In this document: piece by piece, positions 29,989 to 36,935 of the stretch
Numbering within the stretch: position 1 is the first letter of the stretch
How the letters are laid out: each line of letters begins with the position of its first letter
From: Prochlorococcus sp. AG-355-P16
GTDB lineage: Bacteria > Cyanobacteriota > Cyanobacteriia > PCC-6307 > Cyanobiaceae
NCBI GenBank assembly: GCA_003278525.1
Contig: QCEQ01000005.1
Coordinates: 30,549-94,548 of the forward strand
Direction: 5' to 3'
Length of the DNA: 64,000 bases
Position numbers and translations under genes: made by a program
Notes under the pieces: generated by a model
The model's input: only the letters and a program-made list of their open reading frames with translations
Database searches by the model: none
What the model was told of the DNA's origin: nothing

Positions 29989-30741
29989 TTGATAATTAAA
30001 AACAAAACAACGAAGTTATTAATTACTCTTTCAATTATACTTATTCTTCCATTTGTACAAAAACAATGGTTTAATTTGTATTCACTGAATGTTAATGATA
30101 TTTCCTTTTATTCAATCCTTTACTATTTGAGCGGTGCAATATGTCCATCTTTGGTGTACATTAACTCTTTAAAAAACTTTACATACTATAAATTTAATAA
30201 GGAAAAAATTCATAGCATAAAAATATTTAAGGGAAAAAGATTATTATTCTTAGTATCAATAAATTTAATATTCCTCTCTTACTTAATAGCTGATCATATA
30301 TATATAAATTTTGATCTTATATTTAATTTATTTCTTGAAGGGGTTAATGTACCAAAACCGGATGTTCCACAGCTAAGTTTTTTCATATTTTTAATTTCTA
30401 TCTTATTAATTTTTAAGAAATCTAGGTTTTTGTTAAAAAAAATAATATTGGTAAATTTTATTTTGATTTCTATCTATCTATGGCATCTTCAAATTAATAA
30501 TATTAGTGTTGATGATCAGTTTCATATTTATAGATATTTTGGTTTGAAAGACCTAAACTTAATTAATCTTTTTATCCTAGTCGCCATAGAAATATTTTTT
30601 TATACCTGGTCTTTCATATCATATAAAACTAATTTAAGCGATTGGATCGTGCCCAAACCTCAAAAGGTGGATCTCAACCCCTTTTTGAATATATTTATTT
30701 TTTATTTTTTTATAATTATTTACTACTCAATACTTACTTAA
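29989..30741 (+). CDS. Multi-helix membrane protein of unknown function
   Basis: A 250-residue protein with about six hydrophobic helices, including LLITLSIILILPFVQ, LLFLVSINLIFLSYLIADHI and LSFFIFLISILLIF. A conserved-looking polar loop, EGVNVPKPDVPQ, lies in the middle. I do not recognise a family. It begins at TTG 29989, only 30 bases after the FtsH-like gene on the same strand, so the two may be expressed together, which raises the possibility of a functional link. Its end lies 15 bases from the convergent peroxiredoxin. Confidence 0.65.
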   Translation: MIIKNKTTKLLITLSIILILPFVQKQWFNLYSLNVNDISFYSILYYLSGAICPSLVYINSLKNFTYYKFNKEKIHSIKIFKGKRLLFLVSINLIFLSYLIADHIYINFDLIFNLFLEGVNVPKPDVPQLSFFIFLISILLIFKKSRFLLKKIILVNFILISIYLWHLQINNISVDDQFHIYRYFGLKDLNLINLFILVAIEIFFYTWSFISYKTNLSDWIVPKPQKVDLNPFLNIFIFYFFIIIYYSILT

Positions 30742-30756
30742 GTGTTTCTAATACGT

Positions 30757-31341
30757 CTATAGCGCTGAAAAATATTCCTTACTACCTTTGGGATCCTCTA
30801 ACATTGTTTTCTCCCCGGGGGTCCAGTTGGCTGGACATACTTCATCGGGGTTTGCCGCTACATATTGATAACCTTGAAGAATCCTTAGAGTTTCATCTAC
30901 ATTTCTACCCACAGGAGCCTTGTTAACAGTCGTATGCATAACTACTCCTTCGGGGTTTATAAGAAATAAACCTCTATCGGCCTCTCCATCATCATTAAGA
31001 ACATTGTACGCCTGGCAAATTTCTCTTTTTAAGTCAGAAACTAACGGATAGTTAATATCACCTATTCCGCCTTCATTTCTTGGGGTTTGTATCCAAGCCA
31101 AATGACAGTGTTTGCTATCAACTGATACCCCAAGTATTTCAGTATTAAGAGCTGAGAAATCTTGGTATCTATCACTAAATGCCGTTATTTCAGTTGGGCA
31201 TACAAATGTGAAATCTAGTGGATAAAAGAATAAGACAACCCATTTACCTCTTAGACCTGAAAGTGTAATCTCCTTAAACTCTTGATCATATACTGCTGTA
31301 GCACTAAAGTCTGGTGCTTCTTGGCCAACTCTTAAGCTCAT
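30757..31341 (-). CDS. 2-Cys peroxiredoxin
   Basis: Thiol peroxidase of the typical 2-Cys class, which reduces hydrogen peroxide and alkyl peroxides with electrons from thioredoxin. The 194-residue protein shows the peroxidatic site [10 protein letters not shown], the resolving site EVCPANW, and the GGIG and C-terminal YF elements linked in eukaryotic-type enzymes to sensitivity to over-oxidation. Residues near the N terminus ([14 protein letters not shown]) also match the family. In a high-light, oxygenic organism this is a main peroxide scavenger. It is monocistronic, followed by a convergent gene. Confidence 0.95.
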   Translation of the reverse strand: MSLRVGQEAPDFSATAVYDQEFKEITLSGLRGKWVVLFFYPLDFTFVCPTEITAFSDRYQDFSALNTEILGVSVDSKHCHLAWIQTPRNEGGIGDINYPLVSDLKREICQAYNVLNDDGEADRGLFLINPEGVVMHTTVNKAPVGRNVDETLRILQGYQYVAANPDEVCPANWTPGEKTMLEDPKGSKEYFSAL

Positions 31342-31440
31342 GAAAAAATTTGTCCTTTTTTAAATTATGTATGGTCTGAATGACCGTAATAAGTATTATA
31401 ATTTTATTAATAATGAATTAGCAAGTTTTTTTTTAATTCA

Positions 31441-31566
31441 ATGAAATGGCATTATTCCTTTACAAGGAAATTTACAATTTTAAATCATAATAAACTTTTA
31501 AAAAATCTCAAAAAGGAGTTAATTAAATATCCAATCAACAGGGTTGACAATAAAAAATCGAATTAA
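31441..31566 (+). CDS. Possible 41-residue basic protein
   Basis: ATG 31441 to TAA 31566 encodes MKWHYSFTRKFTILNHNKLL and a Lys-rich second half ending INRVDNKKSN. It is strongly basic with no membrane segment. No clear ribosome-binding site or family is visible. The support is only that it fills a gap in a region of similar tiny genes and lies on the same strand as the 52-residue protein that follows, so it is a candidate rather than a certain gene. Confidence 0.35.
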   Translation: MKWHYSFTRKFTILNHNKLLKNLKKELIKYPINRVDNKKSN

Positions 31567-31644
31567 AAGAAATTTTATTTTATTTAAGATTCCTTTAAAT
31601 TTAACTCTCTATAATTAGATTTATTCTTTTTAATATTTTTAATA

Positions 31645-31803
31645 ATGGCTAAATATATTGAAAGACTAAAGGAAAAAGTTAAATTAAAAAAATTAGATTC
31701 TAATCAGCCAATTGGAGCTTGGATTTTCGTAGTAATTTTGAATATAGTTGGATTTGCGGGTTATTTTTACTTAAAGTTAAATCATATACAACTAGGTAGT
31801 TAA
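31645..31803 (+). CDS. 52-residue single-helix membrane protein
   Basis: ATG 31645 to TAA 31803 encodes a protein with a charged Lys-rich N terminus (MAKYIERLKEKVKLKKLDSN) and one membrane helix (IGAWIFVVILNIVGFAGYFY), ending KLNHIQLGS. The clear amphipathic-then-hydrophobic layout and a single helix of membrane-spanning length support a real small membrane protein of the kind common in thylakoids. I do not recognise the family. It lies convergent with the next minus-strand gene. Confidence 0.6.
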   Translation: MAKYIERLKEKVKLKKLDSNQPIGAWIFVVILNIVGFAGYFYLKLNHIQLGS

Positions 31804-31807
31804 AAAA

Positions 31808-32029
31808 TTATATTATTTCCTTTTTTATCGAGCGACAAAAATTTTTTAGTCTTTCGTTTCTCGTTAAGTCAGGTAAAGTCCAAATTGATTCTGTCTCAGG
31901 TAATGGATCTTTGCTCCATTCTTTGAATTCTTCCATTATCGAAGCATTATTTAATTTTGATGTATACTTTTTTCGTTTTTTCAAATATTTTCTTATCACT
32001 GTAAGATTTGTCTTAATATATTCCCTCAT
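31808..32029 (-). CDS. Small basic protein of unknown function
   Basis: A 73-residue protein with a very basic N-terminal half (KTNLTVIRKYLKKRKKYTSKL) and a more ordered-looking second half (EEFKEWSKDPLPETESIWTL, then DLTRNERLKNFCRSIKKEI). It has one Cys and no membrane segment. There is no family I can name. It is one of several tiny genes between the peroxiredoxin and clpS, and it lies 4 bases from the end of the convergent 52-residue gene. Confidence 0.55.
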   Translation of the reverse strand: MREYIKTNLTVIRKYLKKRKKYTSKLNNASIMEEFKEWSKDPLPETESIWTLPDLTRNERLKNFCRSIKKEII

Positions 32030-32092
32030 GATAAATACATGGTCTTATATTAATTTATCATCTAGCAAGTTCTGCTTTAAAGAAAAGATTAA

Positions 32093-32263
32093 TTAGACAT
32101 TTTGAACTGCTTGAAAAAGTCCAAATGAATAACCTCCTATTAGAATCCAGCCAAGTACACTTGATATTATTGTAGATCTTCTATTGTGTCTCCTTAAAGC
32201 TGATTCAATCATTTCATTAACTTCATCTCTATTAAGATATTCTTTCTTGGGGTTTTTTTTCAT
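32093..32263 (-). CDS. 56-residue single-helix membrane protein
   Basis: ATG 32263 reading leftward to the stop at 32093-32095 gives MKKNPKKEYLNRDEVNEMIE, a basic SALRRHNRRS stretch and a C-terminal membrane helix TIISSVLGWILIGGYSFGLF before QAVQNV. The tail-anchored layout with a positively charged flank is well formed, which argues for a real gene. I do not recognise the family. The 177 bases upstream, to 32440, hold only AT-rich sequence and the probable promoters of this and the next gene. Confidence 0.6.
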   Translation of the reverse strand: MKKNPKKEYLNRDEVNEMIESALRRHNRRSTIISSVLGWILIGGYSFGLFQAVQNV

Positions 32264-32440
32264 TTTTTTTCTTTTAGAATAAACGAATTTATAAAAAAGT
32301 GAGCTTAAGATATTTTCTTATAAGTAATAGTTTAATTTTTGATGATTTTTAAATTTTTTTTGCCAAAAATTTATAATGTAATTTTTAAAATTATAAGATA
32401 TATTATTTAAATTGAAATATCATAGTTTTTTATACACACA

Positions 32441-32617
32441 ATGAATATTAATGATAAATCTGTTTTAGAAATGCTTAATAAACTTATTGTTATTAATAGG
32501 CTAAATAACAGTCAAATTCTTCAAATGGTGAATTTAGTTTCAATATCAAATGATATCAATGATTTAAAGGATAACTTGAAATGGGAAAATTCTAAATCAT
32601 TTCATCAAAATATTTAA
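32441..32617 (+). CDS. 58-residue helical protein of unknown function
   Basis: ATG 32441 to TAA 32617 encodes a hydrophilic, mostly helical protein: MNINDKSVLEMLNKLIVINR, then QILQMVNLVSISNDINDLKDN and KWENSKSFHQNI (split here for description). The leucine/isoleucine spacing suggests an amphipathic coiled-coil helix. No membrane segment, Cys or known motif is seen. It is surrounded by other tiny genes, and its codon use looks ordinary for the region. Confidence 0.5.
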   Translation: MNINDKSVLEMLNKLIVINRLNNSQILQMVNLVSISNDINDLKDNLKWENSKSFHQNI

Positions 32618-32722
32618 AATAAATAAACTCATTGTTTGTTAATTATTTATTCTTGAAATTTGCAAAAGAGATGCTAATAGTCAATTGAATAAATTAAGAG
32701 TTTTATAAATAAACTATTTAAG

Positions 32723-32899
32723 CTATTCAAATAAATTTTTGATAATAATTTTTTTATTAATAACTTGCTCTTGATTAATGTAATTAAGTGTTGTTTTCTT
32801 ATCCTTGCTAAATGATTTAATTAATATTGTAGAAGTGATTATTAGTATTAGTATTATTAGTAAATCTCCAACAGTAATCCCTCTCTCCTTTAAATTCAT
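32723..32899 (-). CDS. 58-residue single-helix membrane protein
   Basis: ATG 32899 leftward to the stop at 32723-32725 encodes MNLKERGITVGDLLIILILI, with the hydrophobic run continuing ITSTILI, then a basic and polar tail (KSFSKDKKTTLNYINQEQ). The codons before the helix include AAGGAGAG, which is part of the coding sequence. A single membrane helix near the N terminus with a cytoplasmic or lumenal basic tail is clear. No family recognised. Confidence 0.55.
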   Translation of the reverse strand: MNLKERGITVGDLLIILILIITSTILIKSFSKDKKTTLNYINQEQVINKKIIIKNLFE

Positions 32900-33060
32900 G
32901 ATAAAACATATATTTTGTTTAAATATAGCCCTTATTATTTAATAAACTAATATTTTTTACAAACGTCCAAAAATACATATTAAGGAAATATAAAAAGAAT
33001 ATAAAAATATTGGGACCATAACCTTTTAAGTCATATAAAAAAAATAGATTAAATCATTAT

Positions 33061-33240
33061 ATGGAAGTCAAAAAAAAAATTAGTAGTTCTAACACTCCTT
33101 ATTTTTTCTCTAAAGAGATGATTATCACAAAAAAATCACTTAATGAAAATCAACTTAAATTTACTTATCAAAAACAGTTAATCTCAGATCTAGATAATAA
33201 GCATAAGAAATGGTCAAAATCGATTAACAGTAAATCTTAA
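33061..33240 (+). CDS. 59-residue basic protein of unknown function
   Basis: ATG 33061 to TAA 33240 encodes MEVKKKISSSNTPYFFSKEM followed by a Lys-rich polar sequence ending KHKKWSKSINSKS. It is soluble and strongly basic, with no motif I can name. Its last four bases overlap the end of the convergent 50-residue protein. The frame is clean, and the gene fits the local pattern of small accessory genes, but there is little to confirm it beyond that. Confidence 0.45.
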   Translation: MEVKKKISSSNTPYFFSKEMIITKKSLNENQLKFTYQKQLISDLDNKHKKWSKSINSKS

Positions 33241-33389
33241 AAGCTTTCGTTGATAATATTTAAAAGTTTATTTCTTTTGATTGTATTTTTTTCTTCCCAA
33301 TTAAGTGTTACTTCATCATTAATGATAGGTTTTGCTTCATAAGCTAGATACCAAAGAATAAATCCGACTGGAAATAATAAAATATGCAT
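33237..33389 (-). CDS. 50-residue membrane-anchored small protein
   Basis: ATG 33389 leftward to the stop at 33237-33239 gives MHILLFPVGFILWYLAYEAK, a single N-terminal hydrophobic helix, followed by a polar tail PIINDEVTLNWEEKNTIKRN and KLLNIINESF. The helix-plus-tail layout is convincing. It is divergent from the ribbon-helix-helix regulator gene, and its start is 30 bases from the first AGTG-N3-CACT site, so that regulator could act on it too. Confidence 0.5.
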   Translation of the reverse strand: MHILLFPVGFILWYLAYEAKPIINDEVTLNWEEKNTIKRNKLLNIINESF

Positions 33390-33400
33390 AGCAAAATTTG

Positions 33401-33451
33401 TTGACTTAAATCAAATATAGTGCAACACTTATAATATGCAAGTGTGACACT
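33401..33451 (+). promoter_or_regulatory. Promoter with two operator-like AGTG-N3-CACT sites
   Basis: Upstream of the ribbon-helix-helix gene, AGTGCAACACT (33419-33429) and AGTGTGACACT (33441-33451) share the dyad AGTG-N3-CACT and start 22 bases apart, about two helical turns. A perfect -10 box, TATAAT, lies between them at 33430-33435. TTGACT at 33401-33406 is a weak -35 candidate at a long spacing of 23. A repressor bound to both sites would cover the promoter. A third copy follows the gene at 33831. Binding by the neighbouring protein is inferred from position and symmetry. Confidence 0.6.
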
Positions 33452-33462
33452 AATTTTTAATT

Positions 33463-33828
33463 ATGCCCTCTCCGAGGAAAAGAATTGGTTTTTTGCCAAG
33501 TGAAGAAGTGCATGAAATTATTGAAAAATTGTGCACTGCTAATGAGTTTAGTCAGTCAAAAGTTACAGGTTTATTAGTTGAGGAAGCGTTGAGGTCTCGA
33601 GGTGTGTTAGATGAATCTTATGATCATAATCAAAATTATAAAAGGGATTTTATAAATTTTTCTTTTGATCACGAAATATTTTCTGAAAATAATAAATCTC
33701 CACTTAATGTGGACGAATATGCCGTAAATAAAAAAGTATTATCTGATAATATCAAAATGATGCATGAATTTATTGAGTTTAAGTATTTTAAGAAAGTTAT
33801 GAAGCGAAATAACAACATTATTGAATAA
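33463..33828 (+). CDS. Ribbon-helix-helix transcriptional regulator
   Basis: A 121-residue protein whose first ~45 residues read as a CopG/Arc-type ribbon-helix-helix domain: a basic start PSPRKRIGFLPSEEVHEII, then KLCTANEFSQSKVTGLLVEE. The C-terminal 75 residues are polar and of unknown role, possibly ligand or partner binding. RHH proteins bind short dyads as dimers, and this gene is bracketed by three AGTG-N3-CACT sites, so autoregulation is likely. It sits among small accessory genes. Its target genes beyond itself are unknown; the divergent 50-residue membrane protein is a candidate. Confidence 0.7.
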   Translation: MPSPRKRIGFLPSEEVHEIIEKLCTANEFSQSKVTGLLVEEALRSRGVLDESYDHNQNYKRDFINFSFDHEIFSENNKSPLNVDEYAVNKKVLSDNIKMMHEFIEFKYFKKVMKRNNNIIE

Positions 33829-33830
33829 AG

Positions 33831-33841
33831 AGTGTCACACT
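33831..33841. promoter_or_regulatory. Third AGTG-N3-CACT operator-like site
   Basis: AGTGTCACACT begins two bases after the stop of the ribbon-helix-helix gene. It is the exact reverse complement of the site at 33441-33451 and shares the AGTG-N3-CACT dyad with both upstream sites. A site here could allow looping across the gene or control of a following transcript. Confidence 0.5.
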
Positions 33842-33965
33842 ATTAATGTTTATATAAGAATGCTTTTCAATGGAATTTAGACATTAAGTAAAGATTAATA
33901 TTTTTGAATATTTTTAATCAACTTCTTAAAGAGGTATCCAAAATAAATTGAATCTTTAAAAATTC

Positions 33966-34006
33966 AGCGGACTAAATCCTCGTGGAGATATGAACCTTAG
34001 CCCGCT
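33966..34006. ncRNA. Conspicuous hairpin; possible small RNA or terminator
   Basis: Arms AGCGGACTAA (33966-33975) and TTAGCCCGCT (33997-34006) form a GC-rich stem in very AT-rich surroundings. Read on the minus strand, all ten pairs form with one G-U wobble, and the stem is followed by GAATTTTT, so it could be a minus-strand terminator or the body of a small RNA. On the plus strand there is an A-C mismatch and only a short T run. The loop contains a second possible small hairpin (CTC-GTG-GAG). No known riboswitch consensus fits. Confidence 0.45.
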
Positions 34007-34096
34007 TTAAAAAAATAGCAATAAAAAAATATAAATACAATAAGTATGTAAATTTACTTTTGATTTAAAATTGGAATATAAAGACTCTTAATATAA

Positions 34097-34249
34097 ATGG
34101 CTGTAAGTGAATTAAATGAAGATACACAGGATCAAATATGTAATCTTATTGAAAATCTTCAGCAAATAGAGAAGCTTAAAAATAAAGATATAAGAATTTT
34201 GCTTGATAAGATAGTTAGGAAATATGGAGGAAAAGTAGTAAATAAATGA
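34097..34249 (+). CDS. 50-residue helical protein, translationally coupled to thioredoxin-like gene
   Basis: ATG 34097 to TGA 34249 encodes a soluble, mostly helical protein: MAVSELNEDTQDQICNLIEN, then LQQIEKLKNKDIRILLDKIV and RKYGGKVVNK. Its stop overlaps the ATG of the thioredoxin-like gene (ATGA at 34246-34249), a usual sign of translational coupling. A GGAGG sequence within its last codons (about 34225-34230) is well placed to serve the next gene. No family recognised. Confidence 0.6.
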   Translation: MAVSELNEDTQDQICNLIENLQQIEKLKNKDIRILLDKIVRKYGGKVVNK

Positions 34250-34635
34250 AACACCAATTAATAAAACTATTAGTTTTGCTTACTTTACCAAGTGTTGTAA
34301 AAAGCTCCCACTTAAATAATCAGAGAGAACTTATAGTCACCTCAGAAAGCACTATAGAATCAATCGAGTTGGCAAAATACCTCAAAGATAATGGTGTAGT
34401 TAAATATTCAGCATACTGGTGTCCTAATTGCCTTAATCAAAGTGAATTATTTGGTAAGCAAGCTTATAGAGAACTTAATGTAGTTGAGTGTGCAAGAGAT
34501 GGCATAAACAGTCAAACTCAATTATGCATTGATAAAAAAATTAGAGGGTTTCCTACATGGGAAATAAATGGAAAACTAATTTTAGGTGTACTTTCACTAA
34601 AAGAGTTATCAAAGTTGACTGGATTTAAGAATTAA
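34246..34635 (+). CDS. Exported thioredoxin-like protein, VKOR C-terminal domain type
   Basis: A 129-residue protein with an N-terminal hydrophobic export signal (LIKLLVLLTLPSVVKS) and a thioredoxin fold of the kind fused to the C terminus of cyanobacterial VKOR proteins. Markers are YSAYWCPNCLNQSELFGKQA with the redox pair CPNC, later VVECARDG and IRGFPTWEINGKLILGV. It probably works in disulfide exchange in the thylakoid lumen or periplasm. The quinone-linked VKOR membrane domain is missing here, so its electron partner must be encoded elsewhere. It overlaps the upstream 50-residue gene. Confidence 0.8.
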   Translation: MKHQLIKLLVLLTLPSVVKSSHLNNQRELIVTSESTIESIELAKYLKDNGVVKYSAYWCPNCLNQSELFGKQAYRELNVVECARDGINSQTQLCIDKKIRGFPTWEINGKLILGVLSLKELSKLTGFKN

Positions 34636-34658
34636 GGAAAATGTAAAATGATTAATGG

Positions 34659-34808
34659 CTAGATATTAAAGGTTATTTCTTGAGTACCTTTCATACATCC
34701 CCCAGCTGGATAGTTAATTACTTTTTTTGATATTAATCCAATACTTATAGCAACTATTCCAATGCCAAATAAAGCTCTTGATCTTTTCCTTGAGATGAGA
34801 TATTTCAT
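34659..34808 (-). CDS. 49-residue single-helix membrane protein
   Basis: I start at ATG 34808 (MKYLISRKRSRALFGIGIVA), 24 codons inside a longer open frame whose first part looks non-coding. The protein has a basic N terminus, one helix (ALFGIGIVAISIGLI) and a short tail with PAGGCMKGT. It is convergent with the thioredoxin-like gene. No family is recognised. Confidence 0.5.
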   Translation of the reverse strand: MKYLISRKRSRALFGIGIVAISIGLISKKVINYPAGGCMKGTQEITFNI

Positions 34809-35012
34809 TGGGTATTTATAAGTATTGAATAACAGACATTCTTTAATTATAACGTGGATTTTTTTGTTTAAAAATATCAATTAAACCTAAATCTATAATT
34901 TTTTAAAATAAATTTTAGAGAATAGATATCTTGAAAATCCTTAATCACTAAATGCTTATGTATCTTTTTTCAGTATTTTTAGTTTGTATTTGACAGTCTT
35001 TTTATAATTAAA

Positions 35013-35162
35013 ATGGGACTTTTGATTTTTATGAAAAATAAAGAATTTAATGTGACTCAAGGAATGGCTTTGTTACTTTTGAAGCCATTAAATTTATCCG
35101 CTAACTACGTCCTAAATCTCATAATTTATATAACTAATCCTAGTAACAATATTGGATACTAA
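35013..35162 (+). CDS. Possible 49-residue protein
   Basis: ATG 35013 (or the in-frame ATG 35031, giving 43 residues) to TAA 35162 encodes MGLLIFMKNKEFNVTQGMAL, then LLLKPLNLSANYVLNLIIYI and TNPSNNIGY. It is mildly hydrophobic with no clear helix boundary. It overlaps the end of the convergent DUF1651 gene by 4 bases. The frame is open, but support is weak. Confidence 0.35.
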   Translation: MGLLIFMKNKEFNVTQGMALLLLKPLNLSANYVLNLIIYITNPSNNIGY

Positions 35163-35410
35163 TAGTCTTCCCAAACTGGTTTGGTTCTCCTCCAACCTTG
35201 AGCGATTAACTTTCTCCATTCATCTCTAGCTTTATCAACTTTAAGTTCTTCTCTGGTTGTCATAAGAGGTGGTTCTTTTCCTAAAACACCAAGAATTCTT
35301 CCAGAGTCGATAAACATATATTCAAAAAATTTATCTTTATTTTGATTATTCTTTGAAAACCTCTTAACCCTTGAACGATTCGAATTTATAAGCCAAAAAT
35401 ATTCTGTCAA
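35159..35410 (-). CDS. DUF1651 family protein
   Basis: An 83-residue soluble protein matching the small DUF1651 family restricted to marine picocyanobacteria. It has SRVKRFSKNN near the N terminus, then the conserved PPLMTTREELKVDKARDEW and KLIAQGWRRTKPVWEDY. Function is unknown, and several paralogs are usual in these genomes. It lies 11 bases downstream of clpS on the same strand and may share its transcript. Confidence 0.8.
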   Translation of the reverse strand: MTEYFWLINSNRSRVKRFSKNNQNKDKFFEYMFIDSGRILGVLGKEPPLMTTREELKVDKARDEWRKLIAQGWRRTKPVWEDY

Positions 35411-35421
35411 TCTTACTTATT

Positions 35422-35709
35422 TTATGTTTTCTCAATTGGAGCCATTGTTAATCCTTTGCTGAATAGTTGCTCATGATATAGCTCTGCCTGTTCAAGATTA
35501 CCTCTCCAAACCTCTGCAGATCCTGTCTTGTCAACTTTGATTGTTAGATCCCATGCCCTTTGTTCACTCATGCTTGGGATTATTGTTAGAAGACAATTTG
35601 CGACATGCTGAAAAGTATTAAAATTGTCATCAAGAACTATAACTCTTGCTTCTGGATATTTTGCTTTAGATTTTTTTGTATCTAAGACTGTTCCGAGTGA
35701 ATTAAACAT
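35422..35709 (-). CDS. clpS: ATP-dependent Clp protease adaptor ClpS
   Basis: A 95-residue adaptor that binds the ClpC/ClpA N-terminal domain and delivers N-degron substrates. The ClpS core is visible: ARVIVLDDNFNTFQHVANCL, with the substrate-pocket region DDxxNT, followed by WDLTIKVDKTGSAEVWRG and EQAELYHEQLFSKGL. The first ~20 residues are the flexible extension. Length is normal. The gene lies between DUF1651 and a tRNA gene on the same strand. Confidence 0.93.
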   Translation of the reverse strand: MFNSLGTVLDTKKSKAKYPEARVIVLDDNFNTFQHVANCLLTIIPSMSEQRAWDLTIKVDKTGSAEVWRGNLEQAELYHEQLFSKGLTMAPIEKT

Positions 35710-35776
35710 TGTTGTCTTTAATAGTTTAATTAAATTAAAATTTCAACTATGTTCTTCGATTAAAAAGTATTGAAAA

Positions 35777-35850
<74 letters not shown>

Positions 35851-35879
35851 ATGAGAATATTGTAAGACATTGGTTGTAC

Positions 35880-36362
35880 TTAATTACCATTTTGAAAATT
35901 TATTTGTTTGTGGGCCTCATATATAGCAATTCCGCATGCTACAGAAAGGTTTAGACTTCTAACACCTTTTTGATCATTGTTTCCAGTCTGTATATTCGGC
36001 ATAAATATTGATATTAAAAAGTCGCTTTTATCAATAATAGAATCTGGTAATCCTGAATCTTCTCTCCCAAATAGCAAAATATCATCTTGCTTAAATTTAA
36101 AATCTTTCAAATATAATCCATTTTTTTTACTAAAAGAAATTATTCTTTTTGTTGAATTTGAAGCTAAAAATTTTTCAAAATTCTCATACTGATTAACAGT
36201 AACTAGAGGCCAATAGTCTAATCCTGCTCTTTTTAAATATTTATCTTCTAGCTTAAAACCCAAGGGCTCTATAAGATTTAAAGGGATATTAAATGCAGCA
36301 CATGATCTGGCAATATTACCAGTATTTTGTGGGATTCTAGGTTCAAAAAGCGCGACTTCCAA
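35880..36362 (-). CDS. trmL: tRNA (cytidine/uridine-34 2'-O)-methyltransferase
   Basis: A 160-residue SPOUT-family methyltransferase that methylates the wobble ribose of tRNA-Leu isoacceptors. The SPOUT knot is clear: EPRIPQNTGNIARSCAAFNI at the start, LFGREDSGLP in the middle and GVRSLNLSVACGIAIYEA at the end, which forms the AdoMet-binding knot. It is a compact version of normal length. It starts 3 bases downstream of cobU and lies 30 bases from the CAU tRNA gene, which is not its expected substrate. Confidence 0.9.
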   Translation of the reverse strand: MEVALFEPRIPQNTGNIARSCAAFNIPLNLIEPLGFKLEDKYLKRAGLDYWPLVTVNQYENFEKFLASNSTKRIISFSKKNGLYLKDFKFKQDDILLFGREDSGLPDSIIDKSDFLISIFMPNIQTGNNDQKGVRSLNLSVACGIAIYEAHKQINFQNGN

Positions 36363-36364
36363 TT

Positions 36365-36925
36365 TTAAGTAGGTATTTCAATACTTATTTCATCTATTTT
36401 GATTACTCTGCCGTTTATAGCCAGCCAATTATCTTTTGATATTTTGGTTATTCTCTTTTGAAGTTCGCCGATTCTTTCAATATATGTATTACCAATTTTA
36501 TATTCAGATACCAAACTCCAACCTACTTGTTCTCCAACAATAATTGTTATGCTTTTTCTTTTCATTAAGTGACTTATAAGTGAATTCATTTTTGTTGACC
36601 ATTCATTCTGTTCCTTGCCAATACTTTTCATAACGAATCCGCCAATAGAATCTATTAATAGTGGACCATCTTCCTTCCTTAATGTATTTAATAGATCTGT
36701 CGTTTCTATTAATTTCCAATTTTTTGGCCTTCTTTTTCGATGTAAATTAATTTTATCTTGCCATTCTTTATCATCCAAATTGTTTTCAGATAAGGCAACA
36801 TATGATAATTTTTTTACCTCCTTCGCAAGATGCTCAGCAAATTCACTTTTGCCACTCTTTGTCCCCCCCGTAATAAAAACTATATAAGATGAATATTCAC
36901 TAATACTTAAATCTTTAGCATTCAT
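36365..36925 (-). CDS. cobU: Adenosylcobinamide kinase / GMP transferase
   Basis: Bifunctional enzyme of corrinoid nucleotide-loop assembly: it phosphorylates adenosylcobinamide and transfers GMP to it. The 186-residue protein has the P-loop FITGGTKSGKSEFAEHLA near residue 20, a central HRKRRPKNWKLIETT carrying the guanylylated His region, and LLIDSIGGFV as Walker B. With cobN in this window it supports a complete route to the cobamide cofactor that MetH needs. It is followed 3 bases later by trmL. Confidence 0.9.
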   Translation of the reverse strand: MNAKDLSISEYSSYIVFITGGTKSGKSEFAEHLAKEVKKLSYVALSENNLDDKEWQDKINLHRKRRPKNWKLIETTDLLNTLRKEDGPLLIDSIGGFVMKSIGKEQNEWSTKMNSLISHLMKRKSITIIVGEQVGWSLVSEYKIGNTYIERIGELQKRITKISKDNWLAINGRVIKIDEISIEIPT

Positions 36926-36935
36926 AAATTCTCTA

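Noticed and set aside
34809..34880. N-terminal extension of the 49-residue membrane protein to ATG 34880
   Set aside because: The added 24 residues have no helix or conserved character, and the internal ATG gives a typical basic start before the membrane segment.
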